From the NCBI GenBank assembly GCA_963706885.1, contig CAVPNX010000025.1, forward strand, positions 124,001 through 188,000: a stretch of 64,000 nucleotides of DNA, read 5' to 3'. The stretch is from Prado023 sp963706885. Its GTDB lineage: Bacteria; Actinomycetota; Actinomycetes; S36-B12; CAIYMF01. Every line of letters begins with the position of its first letter. The first letter of the stretch is position 1. Below, one piece after another: positions 35,349 through 44,382 of this stretch. The position numbers and the translations under genes were made by a program. The notes beneath the pieces were generated by a model. It saw only the letters and a program-made list of their open reading frames with translations. It had not been told where the DNA came from and did no database searches.

Positions 35349-35745
35349 TCAGGCGCCGCGGCCCTGGGTGCGGGCGGTGAGCTTGTACTCGGTGAACAGG
35401 GCATCGCGCTCGAGCTTCCAGGCGGCCAGTGCCGCGCGCTTCTCGGCACGTTGCGCGGTGGTGAGCTTCGTCTGGGTTGCCCGTGCCTTCTGCCCACTGC
35501 GCTGGCCCTGCGCGGCCGTCGACGCGGACTTCGTCGTACTTCGCCATGATGGCGTTGCGCTCCTTCTTCAGCTCGGTCATCCGCGCGTCGAAGTCCTCGT
35601 GCTGCTCGGCTGAGAGCGTCGAGGCGGGGCCGTCACCGGTGCAGGTGTCCGTTGGTCGCGGCGGTGGCCGTTCCGGCGCCCAGGCTCAGCAGCACGGCGG
35701 CGCCGAGGGTGGCGATCCCGGTCGTGGCCAGTCTGTGGATCCTCA
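35349..35745 (-). CDS. Small secreted Lys/Ala-rich protein, frameshifted twice
   Basis: A signal peptide is clear: basic MRIHRLATTG, a hydrophobic stretch (IATLGAAVLLSLGAG) and TATAA-type cleavage. Restored by removing one base near 35637 and one near 35531, the mature part is about 100 residues, helical and charged (QHEDFDARMTELKKER, QRAEKRAALAAWKLERDAL), ending in KLTARTQGRGA. No family is recognised. It is divergent from an OmpR-type regulator 187 bases away, and a TACATT -10-like box lies at 35865-35860. It may be controlled by that two-component system; this is inference. Confidence 0.65.
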
Positions 35746-35932
35746 TGGTGCTCACTCCTTCGCATGGGTGGTGGTCTTCCAGCGACTGATCCTGCGCGCG
35801 GGTGCTGCAGAGGGCTGGGGAGATTGGCCAGGAGATCGGCGGGAGGCTCGGTTCAGGGGAATGTAAGGGCGCAGGGCGGGCGAGGTCAGGACGGATTCCC
35901 GGCTGGGGCGGTGTGGCAGGCTGGGACGCACC

Positions 35933-36626
35933 ATGCCGCTTGATGCTGCCGATCCACGGGTCCTCGTCGTCGATGACGAGGAGAACGTCGCCTTCCTGAT
36001 CTCCTCGGCCCTGCGGCTGTCCGGCTACGAGACCCTCGTGGCGACGACCGGCGTCCGGGCCGTCGAGGATGTCGGCCGGTTCGCTCCCCATGTCATCGTG
36101 CTGGACGTCATGCTCCCGGACATCGACGGGTTCGAGGTGCTGCGCCGGATCCGCTCTGGTGGCTCCCAGGCGCCGGTGCTCTTCGTCACCGCGCGCGGTG
36201 CGCACGACCGACCGGGTCCGGGGGCTGACCAGCGGCGGGGACGACTACATCGTCAAGCCCTTCGAGCTGGAGGAGCTCGTGGCCCGGGTCCAGGTCGCCG
36301 TCCGGCGATCCGGGGTCGGCGAGAGGTCGTCGCGGTTGGCGGTCGGGGATCTGTCCATGGACCTGGACTCGCACCGCGTGTGGCGTGGTGAGGTCGAGGC
36401 GCACCTGACTGCGACAGAGTTCACCCTGCTGCGGGTCCTGATGGCCAACGCGGGGCGGGTCGTGACCCGCGAGCAGATCCTGGACTCCGTGTGGCAGTAC
36501 GACTTCAACGGCGAGTCCTCGATCATCGAGTCCTTCATCCGGAACCTGCGCAAGAAGGTGGACTCCGTCGAGCCGAAGCTGATCCACACGATCCGTGGGG
36601 TCGGGTACACCGTCCGGGAGCCCTGA
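35933..36626 (+). CDS. OmpR/PhoB-family response regulator, frameshifted
   Basis: Restored, this is an approx. 230-residue regulator: receiver domain (VLVVDDEENV, phosphoacceptor Asp in VIVLDVMLPDIDGFEVL, Lys in DYIVKPF) and a winged-helix output domain (LTATEFTLLRVLMANAGRVV, FIRNLRKKVDSVEPKLIHTI, GVGYTVREP). One extra C near 36201 splits the receiver (VTARGA|TTDRVRGLTSGGDD). ATG 35933. The stop overlaps the kinase start (TGATG), so the pair is translationally coupled. It resembles MprA/TcrA-like envelope-stress regulators, without a specific match. Confidence 0.85.
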
Positions 36627-38018
36627 TGTCGCTGCGGACCCGGTTGCTGGTGGGTCTGGGGATCATCGCCGGGCTGCTGGTCGTCTCAGGGTTGCTGATC
36701 CTGGGCATCCAGCGCGCCTTCCTCGTCGACCAGCTCGATGACCGGTTGTCCCGTCAGGTGCAGAACGCCGCCATCCAGGTGGCCTCAGGTGGCGCGGCGC
36801 GGCGGGCGGTGGGCAGGGCCAGCAGCGGCAGGCGCGTGGGCTGGCTGAGGTCGTACCTGGGTGTGCTCACCGCCACCGGCCTGGAGACGCTGAGCACCCC
36901 ATCGGGCGATCCGGGGCTCATCCCGACGCTCGATCCGGCCGACCCACCGCCGAGCCCTGCGACGGTCCCTGCCAGTGGCGGGGAGTCCGATCGGATGCGC
37001 ATCCTCATCTCGGAGCTGCCGAGCGGGGGGTCCCTGGTCCTGGGTCGACCCATGGGCGAGGTCGATACGGCGCTGACTGGGTTGAGGTCAACGCTGCTGG
37101 CAGTCGGCAGCGTGCTGCTGGCGGTGATCGCCCTGGTGTTCTGGTGGATGCACCGGCTGGGCATCGACCCGATCCTGCGGGTGACCCGGGTCGCGCGCTC
37201 GGTCACGGCAGGGGACACCAGCCAACGGGTCGAGCCCTTCCCCGCAGGGACCGAGGCGCACGACCTGGGCACCGCGTTCAACCAGCTCGTGGACACCAAC
37301 GTGACCACGCAGGAGCGCCTGCGCCAGTTCGTGGCCGACGCCTCCCACGAGCTGCGCACGCCCCTGGTCACGCTCAAGGGGTACGCCGCGCTGTACGGGT
37401 CCGGCGGACTCCCGGACGAGGCGAGCACGGCCGACGCGATGCGCCGGATCAAGCAGGAGGCCGACCGGATGGGCCGGCTCGTGGACGACCTGTTGCTCCT
37501 GGCCGACCTGGACCGGGGACCGACCCTCAGCCTCGGACCGGTCGACCTCGTGGGGATCCTCGAGGACCTCGCCGGAGACCTGCGGGCCGTGGACCCGGAC
37601 CGGGTGGTCACCGTCGATGCGCCGTCGAGCGCCGTCGTCCGCGGCGACCGTGACCGGCTGACCCAGGTGGTCGCGGCGCTGACGACCAACGCGATCCGCC
37701 ACACTCCCGCCGGGACGGGGATCGACCTGCGCCTCGTGTCGACGTGCTGCGTCGGTGCGCATCGAGGTGGCCGATCATGGCCCGGGGATCTCCGCCGAGG
37801 ACCTGCCCAAGGTGTTCGACAGGTTCTACCGCGCCGACGTGGCTAGGGCACGGGCCTCCGGCGGCAGCGGCCTGGGACTGGCCATCGCGGCGGCGATCGT
37901 GGCGGCCCACGGTGGCACCGTGGGGGTCCAGAGCCCGCCCGGCGCGGGGGCGACCTTCTGGGCCGAGCTGCCCGTCGGCGGCCCGCCGACGCGGTCGGAC
38001 GCGCCCAGCGACGGCTGA
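36626..38018 (+). CDS. Membrane sensor histidine kinase, frameshifted
   Basis: Restored, this is an approx. 464-residue kinase: two membrane helices (about 8-30 and 150-175) flanking a 120-residue extracytoplasmic Pro/Ser-rich sensor, HAMP (about 175-230), HisKA with FVADASHELRTPLVTLKGY, and HATPase with EVADHGPGISAEDLPKVFDRF and GSGLGLAIAAAIVAAHGG. One extra base near 37748 separates the ATPase N-box region from the G boxes. It phosphorylates the coupled response regulator; the signal is unknown. A strong terminator follows after 7 bases. Confidence 0.85.
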
Positions 38019-38024
38019 CGAGCA

Positions 38025-38058
38025 GCAGGCCCTGCACGGGGACGGGTGCAGGGCCTGC
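38025..38058. terminator. Bidirectional terminator between convergent genes
   Basis: GCAGGCCCTGCAC (38025-38037) pairs perfectly with GTGCAGGGCCTGC (38046-38058) around an 8-base loop. It lies between the histidine kinase and the convergent DUF2202 gene. Confidence 0.85.
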
Positions 38059-38101
38059 CGTGTCGGTGGAGGTCGGGCGGGCGCCCGGTCTTTGGGTGCG
38101 G

Positions 38102-38920
38102 TCAGGCGGTGGCGACCGTTCCACCGTTGCGCTGGAAGGCGGCCAGGTGCCGCTCGCTGCCGGCCAGGAGGTTGCCCAGCACAGCCGTGACGTCGGCGGG
38201 GGCCTTGAGCTCCATGGCCTCCTTGAGGTCGGCGATGTCCGTGACCTCGACGTCGACCCCGACCTGCGCTGCCGCCTGGCGGCTGTCGTCGACCCGCACG
38301 GCCAGATCGTCGTAGATCCTCTGCAGGCTCTTGTCCTCGAACTCCCCGGGGCCGTTGCCCTCTGTCGGGATCATCGACGTCCGTAGCGCTCCAGCAGCAC
38401 CTGTACCTCGCTCATGTGGGTGGTCTCCGCCCGGTTGATGTTGGTGAAGACCCGGGCATCGGGGTAGGAGCCCATGGCCAGGGCGTAGACGTCGCGGGCC
38501 AGCTTCTCCTCCTCGACCATGAAAGCCGAGCTCCTTGGCGACCTTGTCGTTGATCGTGGCCCCCGGCACCGCCGCCGGGATGTCCTCGGCATGCGCTTCC
38601 CGCTGCGTGCCCTGGCCGTGATCGCCGGTGCCGTTCGCCCCTGCCGTTCCCTGCCGTTCCCCTGGCCGCCGTAGCCGCCACCCTGACCCTGGCCACCCCC
38701 ATGACCGTTCCCGTTCCCGGCTCCCTGGCCGTGTCCCTGCCCCTGGCCGAGGCCCTGGCCGTGCGGCATGGTCGTGCTCCTCCGACGCCGCCGGTGCGGC
38801 CTTCGCCACGACCGCCGTCGTGCTGGGTCCCTCGTTGCCGTCGAGGGCCACCGTGAACCCTGCCACCCCGAGCACGCCGACACCTGCCAGCAGCAGCGTC
38901 GCTGTCAGGTTCCTGTCCAT
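38102..38920 (-). CDS. DUF2202 ferritin-like exported protein with Gly/Gln/His-rich linker, multiply frameshifted
   Basis: The N-terminus is a membrane/export segment (MDRNLTATLLLAGVGVLGVA). Then comes a low-complexity linker built of HGQG/GQGQ/GNG units, and a DUF2202 domain (VEEEKLARDVYALAMGSYP, NINRAETTHMSEVQVLLERY, EFEDKSLQRIYDDLAV). The acidic and His residues of the domain resemble ferritin-like di-metal sites. Four frame changes, near 38767, 38650, 38523 and 38383, must be undone to read it; two are extra and two are missing bases. Function is unknown. Start ATG 38920 has GAAGGGG upstream. It may belong to the regulon of the adjacent two-component system. Confidence 0.7.
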   Translation of the reverse strand: MDRNLTATLLLAGVGVLGVAGFTVALDGNEGPSTTAVVAKAAPAASEEHDHAARPGPRPGAGTRPGSRERERSWGWPGSGWRLRRPGERQGTAGANGTGDHGQGTQREAHAEDIPAAVPGATINDKVAKELGFHGRGGEAGPRRLRPGHGLLPRCPGLHQHQPGGDHPHERGTGAAGALRTSMIPTEGNGPGEFEDKSLQRIYDDLAVRVDDSRQAAAQVGVDVEVTDIADLKEAMELKAPADVTAVLGNLLAGSERHLAAFQRNGGTVATA

Positions 38921-39096
38921 CTCGTCCACCCCTTCGGTCCGACCCGTGGCACCGTGCCCGGGTCCTTCGTGACCACCACGATGCCCGGGGTTCCTGCACC
39001 GGCCTGGGACGGCAGCAGGCGATCTGCTGGAGGCTGTGCGTGGGACGGGTAAGGGCCGGTCGGCTCAGGGCCTGACCGTGCGACGAGTCCACGCCG

Positions 39097-40032
39097 TCAG
39101 CTGGTGACGTCCTTGTTGGCGAACCGGGCCCAGGCCAGGGCGAGGAACACCACGATGTAGCCGAGGTCCACGAGCAGGCCCGTGCGCATCACGTCGGTGA
39201 ACACCGGATCGCGGAACAGGTCGACGAACGCCGCCCAGCGGTGCACCAGCAACCAGGGCGCCAGCCAGTCCAGCTGCGGGATCCCGTCCATGATCCACAT
39301 CGCACTGGAGATGATCGTGGTGGTCACCATCGCCGCGATCGGCTGCTCGGTGAGGGTGGAGACGAACAGGCCGATCGCGGCCAGCCCGGCCAGCCCCGCG
39401 GTCACGTAGAGCGCCGCGAGGGCCACCCGTCCGAGGGCCTCGGCCAGGGAGATCTGGTTGCCCGACAGCAGCGTGGTCGGTCCCAGGCCCAGCAGGGCGC
39501 CGCCGACGACGATGCCCGTCCCGGCCACCACCACCACCCCGATGAGCGCCCCGACGACCAGCGACAGGTACTTCACCAGGAGCAGTCGCGTGCGCCCCAC
39601 CGGAACGGTGAGCAGGTAGCGCAGAGTGCCGATGTTGGCCTCGCCGGCGACCGTGTCACCGGACAGAACGGCGACAGCCAGGGGCAGGAACAGCGCCATC
39701 TCGACGGTCAGCGCGGTCAGCGCCACGAACACGCCGTTCGAGGTCGCCGCCGAGATCAGGTCCGGGCCGCCGCCCTCGGAGGAGGGGTCGGACGCCCGCA
39801 GTGCGATCGACAGCAGGACCGGGACAGCAGCCAGCACCAGGATGCCGGCCTTGTTCCGGCGGCGACCGAGGATGAGCCGCATCTCCGAGCGCAACAGCCG
39901 CGCGGAGGCGCCCAGGGTGCCCTGGGATCGTCGGGGCTCGGCGCCCGCCGGACCGGCCCCACCGTCCACGTCGCGCAGGGATCCGGCCGCTCCGGCCGTC
40001 CCCACGCCACTGGCCGCGTCAGCCGCTGACAT
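39097..40032 (-). CDS. ABC-2 type transporter permease
   Basis: A 311-residue membrane protein with six hydrophobic segments starting around residue 60 (AGILVLAAVPVLLSIALRA ... LGYIVVFLALAWARF) and the ABC-2 permease pattern of an NatB/YhgE-type exporter. The N-terminal 50 residues are a Gly/Ala-rich cytoplasmic tail. ATG 40032 overlaps the stop of the ATPase gene by 14 bases, so the two are coupled. The pair probably exports an unknown compound or inserts envelope material. Confidence 0.8.
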   Translation of the reverse strand: MSAADAASGVGTAGAAGSLRDVDGGAGPAGAEPRRSQGTLGASARLLRSEMRLILGRRRNKAGILVLAAVPVLLSIALRASDPSSEGGGPDLISAATSNGVFVALTALTVEMALFLPLAVAVLSGDTVAGEANIGTLRYLLTVPVGRTRLLLVKYLSLVVGALIGVVVVAGTGIVVGGALLGLGPTTLLSGNQISLAEALGRVALAALYVTAGLAGLAAIGLFVSTLTEQPIAAMVTTTIISSAMWIMDGIPQLDWLAPWLLVHRWAAFVDLFRDPVFTDVMRTGLLVDLGYIVVFLALAWARFANKDVTS

Positions 40033-41009
40033 CGAAGCCCTCCCCGGTCAGGGACACGAACAGGTCCTCCAGGCTCGGGGCGGTCACCGCGAAGCCGCGC
40101 ACGCCCACCCCCGCCGCCACCAGCGCCGCCACGATCTGCTCGGGCGGGAGGTCCCCGGGCGGCGCGGAGGCCCCGGTCCCCGTGGTCACCACCCCGCTCA
40201 GGCCCAGCGCCCGCAGCGTCTGTGCCGCCAGCTCCGGCTGGGTCGGTGGTCACCTCGACGACTGCCGCGGCGCCGGCCGAGCGCACCTGGCCGACGGTGC
40301 CCTGCGCGACCAGCCGGCCCTCGCGCATCACGCCGACGTGGGAGCACATCTGCTCGACCTCCGAGAGCAGGTGGCTGGACACCAGGACCGTTGCCCCGTC
40401 CCCGGCCAGGGAGGCCACCAGGTGGCGAACCTCCCGGGTGCCCTGGGGGTCCAGGCCGTTGGTCGGCTCGTCGAGGATCAGCAGGTCACGCGGGGCCAAC
40501 AGGGCGGCGGCGATGGCCAGTCGCTGGCGCATCCCGAGGGAGTAGGCGCGGTAGCGCTTGCCGGCGGCGGCGAGCAGACCCACGCGGTCCAGCGCTGCGT
40601 CGATCCGGTGGGCGGCGGTCCGGGGGTCGGCGTACCGGTCGGCCGAGTCCAGCCGCGCCAGGTTCTGCCGTCCCGACAGGTAGGGGTGGAAGGCTGGGCC
40701 CTCCACGAGCGACCCCACGCGCGGCAGGACCGTCTCCGCGCCGCCCGGCATGGCGGCCCCGAGCAGCTCGATCTGCCCACCGGTCGGGCGGACCAGGCCG
40801 AGCAGCATCCGGATCGTGGTGGTCTTGCCCGACCCGTTGGGTCCGAGGAACCCGTAGACCGCGCCGGTGGGCACGTCGAGGTCGATCGCGTCGACGACCG
40901 TCTGGGCCCCGAACCGCTTGGTCAGCCCCGCGCTGCTGACCGCCGAGGTGGGGCCCTCGGAGGGTCCTGCGCCGGCGAGTGCCGTTCCGGGCTGGCCGGT
41001 TGCCGTCAC
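40019..41009 (-). CDS. ABC transporter ATPase, frameshifted near 3' end
   Basis: An approx. 330-residue ATPase of the CcmA/NatA class: Walker A GPNGSGKTTTIRMLLGL, signature YSLGMRQRLAIAAALL, Walker B LLILDEPTNGLD and switch His in VSSHLLSEVEQM. One extra base near 40236 shifts the C-terminal accessory domain; restored, it reads LAAQTLRALGLSGVVTT ... SLEDLFVSLTGEGFDVSG and stops at 40019. GTG 41009 overlaps the LolA-like gene stop (GTGA). It energises the downstream permease. Confidence 0.85.
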
Positions 41010-42166
41010 TGGGCGGCCAGGGCGGCGCCGAGCGCCTCCGGGCTCACCGCACCGAGGGCGACCCGTCCGTCGTCGGTGAGGATCACCGAGAAGAGCGTCC
41101 CCCGCAGCACCCGGCCGGTTCCCCACGCCCCGGTCTCGGCGGGCAGGGCCTCGATCAGGGCCAGGGCGGTCGCCGCCGGGTCCCCGCCGCGGGAGTAGGG
41201 CTCATCAGAGGATGCCCGCATCCCGTCCTCGGCCAGGTCGGCCAGCGAGTCGACGGGCAGCTCGGTGATCACGATCGTGCTCCAGCCCTCGCCCACGACG
41301 GTGGGCTCAGGGCCCGCGGGCATGTCCGCCTTCGCCCCGTCCGCATCCGCCGTGTCGGCTGCGACATCGTGCTCGGTGACGGTCGCCCCGGGCGGTGGGG
41401 TGAACTCGAACAGCGAGGGGTCCGGCGTCCCGTAGTCGACCGACGTGAAGCCCACCTCGATCGCAGGGTCCGGGATGGATGTCGAGTACACCCGCACGCG
41501 CAGCGGGACGTTGGTCTCGGCGTCCATGGACAGCGTGACGCGGCCCACGAGGGTCTGCGGATCGCGCGGGGTCAGGACCAGCTCGTGGACGTCCCGGCCG
41601 GCCACCGTGCCGACACCGGACGTGGTGACCTCGGTGGTCGGGTCGATCGCCTCGAGGGCCATCGCCGCTGCTTCCTGGGGGGTGCTCGGCAGCTCGACGC
41701 CGGGCGGGAGCTCGGAGGCGTCGGGCGCCCCCGTCGCGTCGCGCTCCGGGAGCAGGTACCGGTCCGCGGTCGCGTCCGCGCTCGACCAGACCCAGGCCTC
41801 CTGGCCGTTGCGCACGACCGTGGTCTCGGAGGCCCGCTCGATCAGCGCCAGGCGCTGTCGGTCCGGCCCGTCGGTCCAGACGCGCAGCGTGCTCTCGCCG
41901 CTGGCCAGGGCCATGGGACCGGAGGTCGGACCCATGCCCATCGGCAGGCCGGGCAGGCCGAGGTCGGCGCTCGTGGCGACCGTGCCCGAGACCGCGGCCG
42001 TGCCGGGCTCGGCCAGGGCGACCAGCAGCTCCTCGGCGGTGCGCGGCTCGAGCCCGGAGTCGGCGATCGCGGCCATCGGGGCCAGCGCGGCGCCGCCCAC
42101 GAGGAGGACGGCTGCCCCTGCGGGCACCGCCCAACGCAGTCCGGGACGCCGATCGAAGATGCTCAT
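41006..42166 (-). CDS. LolA-like exported protein linked to an ABC transporter
   Basis: A 386-residue exported protein: basic start, hydrophobic signal segment (WAVPAGAAVLLVGGAALAPM), then a beta-rich LolA/RseB-like fold (TVATSADLGLPGL, LRVWTDGPDRQRLALI, EAWVWSSADATADRYLLP, VAGRDVHELVLTPRDP, GFTSVDYGTPDPSLFEFTPP). The family binds lipid-like molecules or modulates sigma-E signalling outside the membrane. The gene leads a coupled operon with the ATPase and permease, so the three may handle an envelope lipid or peptide. Start ATG 42166. Confidence 0.8.
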   Translation of the reverse strand: MSIFDRRPGLRWAVPAGAAVLLVGGAALAPMAAIADSGLEPRTAEELLVALAEPGTAAVSGTVATSADLGLPGLPMGMGPTSGPMALASGESTLRVWTDGPDRQRLALIERASETTVVRNGQEAWVWSSADATADRYLLPERDATGAPDASELPPGVELPSTPQEAAAMALEAIDPTTEVTTSGVGTVAGRDVHELVLTPRDPQTLVGRVTLSMDAETNVPLRVRVYSTSIPDPAIEVGFTSVDYGTPDPSLFEFTPPPGATVTEHDVAADTADADGAKADMPAGPEPTVVGEGWSTIVITELPVDSLADLAEDGMRASSDEPYSRGGDPAATALALIEALPAETGAWGTGRVLRGTLFSVILTDDGRVALGAVSPEALGAALAAQ

Positions 42167-42218
42167 GACTCAATGATGCGCCCGTTCGGCCCCGGCGTCA
42201 CCCGGGTGCCACTCGCGT

Positions 42219-42388
42219 GACGCACACGAAACCGGCCGTCAGCCCTGGGTGGCGGGCGGACGGCACAGGCCACGCACACAGGACCGCCCTGTATGCGGCC
42301 CTCCGACGAGCTTGATTGGGGCGGTTCCGTGCGCGCCGGGTGAGTTCCGGGCCTGCAGCGGGGTGAGACGGCCGGTTTCGTGTGCGTC
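42219..42388. repeat. Intergenic element bounded by perfect 22-base inverted repeats
   Basis: Bases 42219-42240 and 42367-42388 are exact reverse complements and enclose 126 bases. No gene is visible inside. The termini start GACGCACACGAAACCGG. It lies between two genes on the minus strand and may be a small palindromic repeat element or a terminator; no flanking target duplication is evident. Confidence 0.75.
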
Positions 42389-42448
42389 CTGCCGGGGCTG
42401 GCCGTTCCGTCCCGCTCGCGGAGCCCGGCGTCACACCCGGACCGGGGC

Positions 42449-43321
42449 CTACGCCCCCAGCTCGTGGGCGAGGTCCTCGAGCTCGGCGCCGCCAGCCATG
42501 GCCGCGACCAGCTCGTCGAGCTCGACCTCCTCCTTGAGCCACCGGTTGGTCATCTTCCCGCGCTTGAGCAGCACGAACTCGTCACCGACCATGTAGGCGT
42601 GGTGCGGGTTGTGGGTGATGAGCACGACCCCGATCCCCCGGTCACGGGCGTCGCGGACGAACTTCAGGACCTTGCCGGACTGCTTGACGCCCAACGCTGA
42701 GGTGGGCTCGTCGAGGATGACGACCTCGGCGCCGAAGTAGACCGCACGGGCGATCGCGACCGCCTGCCGCTCGCCGCCGGACAGGGTGCCGATCGGCTGG
42801 TCGGGGTCGCGCAGGTCGATGCCGAACATCATGAGCTCGCGCCGGGCGATCTCCTGGCCCTCCCTGATGTCCATGCGCCGGAACGGCCCCCAGCCCTTCT
42901 GCGGCTCACGCCCCAGCACGAAGTTGCGCCACACGCTCATCAGCGGGATCGTCGCCAGGTCCTGGAACACCGTGGCGATCCCGGCGTCGCGGGCGTCCGC
43001 GGGGGAGCCGAACACGGTCGGCTCACCGGCCACGTACATGGTCCCGGAGTCGTTCTGGTGCACCCCGGACAGGATCTTGATCAGCGTGGACTTGCCCGCG
43101 CCGTTGTCACCCAGGACGCAGGTGACCCGGCCGTGGTTGACGTCCATCGAGACGCCGTCGAGGGCCACGACGCTGCCGAACGTCTTGCCCACACCCTCCA
43201 GGCGCAGGTACATGTCCTTGGCATCGACCGGCGCGGCACCGGACTCGGCCGCCCGCAGCGCCGCAACGGCCTCCTCAGCTGCGGCGACGACCTCGGGCTC
43301 GGAGGGAACGTGGTCGCTCAT
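42449..43321 (-). CDS. CUT2 sugar ABC importer ATPase, single domain
   Basis: A 290-residue ATPase with Walker A LGDNGAGKSTLIKILSGV, signature LSGGERQAVAIARA, Walker B VVILDEPTSALG and switch His in LITHNPHHAYMV. It has one ATPase domain, like FrcA, not two as in RbsA. The N-terminal 35 residues are an acidic extension. It starts 4 bases inside the permease stop. With the upstream permease and lipoprotein it imports a sugar or polyol, whose identity is unknown. Confidence 0.9.
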   Translation of the reverse strand: MSDHVPSEPEVVAAAEEAVAALRAAESGAAPVDAKDMYLRLEGVGKTFGSVVALDGVSMDVNHGRVTCVLGDNGAGKSTLIKILSGVHQNDSGTMYVAGEPTVFGSPADARDAGIATVFQDLATIPLMSVWRNFVLGREPQKGWGPFRRMDIREGQEIARRELMMFGIDLRDPDQPIGTLSGGERQAVAIARAVYFGAEVVILDEPTSALGVKQSGKVLKFVRDARDRGIGVVLITHNPHHAYMVGDEFVLLKRGKMTNRWLKEEVELDELVAAMAGGAELEDLAHELGA

Positions 43322-44379
43322 TTCGCGCTCCCTCCGGCCCGGTCACGGACCCACATGTTGAGCATCACCGCGCCGAAGAGGATGAGGCCGAAGAACGTGA
43401 ACCGCCACGTGCTGTCCCATCCGGCGTACTGGATTCCCAGGGTGGTCATGCCCAGGATCAGCGCGCCGAGGCTGGCACCGATCACCGAGCCGGCGCCGCC
43501 GGTCATCAGCGTCCCACCCACGACGGCGGCGATGATGTAGTAGAACTCGTAGCCCGTGCCCGTGCCGGCGCTGACCGACGTCAGCTCGACGGCGTTGATC
43601 GTGCCGACGAGGGCTGCGGCCAGGGACACCGTGATGAACATGCTCACCTTCGTGCGCCGCACCGGTACCCCGACGTTGCGCGCCGCGTTCTTGTCGCCGC
43701 CGACCGCGAAGATCCAGTTGCCCTGGCGGGTGCGTTGCAGCAGCCACGTTCCGAGGATGATGGCCAGCATCCACCAGCCCACCGCCACCGTGAACGGCCA
43801 GCTCGCGTCCAGTCGCGAGCCGAACACCCACTGGGCGGCGGTGTAGCCCGAGGCCTCATCGATCCCGCCGACGCGGACCTGGCCGGTGATCGCCTGGGTG
43901 ATCCCGGAGTTCGCCCCGAGCAGCACGAACATCGTGGCGAGGGTGACGATGAAGCTCGGGAGCTTGGTCCAGGTGACCAGCATCCCGTTGATGAAGCCGA
44001 TGGTGACCGCGAAGGCGATCACGATCGCCAGGGCCGGCCAGAACCCCATGCCCGCCTCGGAGATGAGCAGGCCGAGCAGCAGGCCGGTCGAGCCGGTCAT
44101 CACGCCGCTGGAGAGGTCCACCTCGCCGCTGATCATCAGCAGGCTCACCGCGCAGGCCATGATCCCGTACGAGGCGGAGACCGACATCCACGACGTGACC
44201 CCGGCCGGGGAGTTGAACGTCCCCGTGTCATCGGCCAGCGAGAAGAAGATGAACACGACGATCGCCGCGATGAGTGCGCCCACCGAGGGGCGCACGAGGA
44301 TGCGCCGCCACAGCGGTGTGTGCCGGATCCGCTCGTCGGTCGGGGCGGCGGGAGCAGGCGCAGGTGCAGTGGTGGCCAT
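43318..44379 (-). CDS. CUT2 sugar ABC importer permease
   Basis: A 353-residue membrane protein of the RbsC/FrcB family (BPD_transp_2) with about ten helices and the motifs GEVDLSSGVMTGSTGLLLG, LPSFIVTLATMFVLLGANSG and VVGGTLMTGGAGSVIGASLGAL. It forms the pore for substrate delivered by the upstream lipoprotein. ATG 44379 is preferred to TTG 44382 because GAGG lies 7 bases upstream. It follows the binding-protein gene after 3 bases. Confidence 0.92.
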   Translation of the reverse strand: MATTAPAPAPAAPTDERIRHTPLWRRILVRPSVGALIAAIVVFIFFSLADDTGTFNSPAGVTSWMSVSASYGIMACAVSLLMISGEVDLSSGVMTGSTGLLLGLLISEAGMGFWPALAIVIAFAVTIGFINGMLVTWTKLPSFIVTLATMFVLLGANSGITQAITGQVRVGGIDEASGYTAAQWVFGSRLDASWPFTVAVGWWMLAIILGTWLLQRTRQGNWIFAVGGDKNAARNVGVPVRRTKVSMFITVSLAAALVGTINAVELTSVSAGTGTGYEFYYIIAAVVGGTLMTGGAGSVIGASLGALILGMTTLGIQYAGWDSTWRFTFFGLILFGAVMLNMWVRDRAGGSAK

Positions 44380-44382
44380 CAA

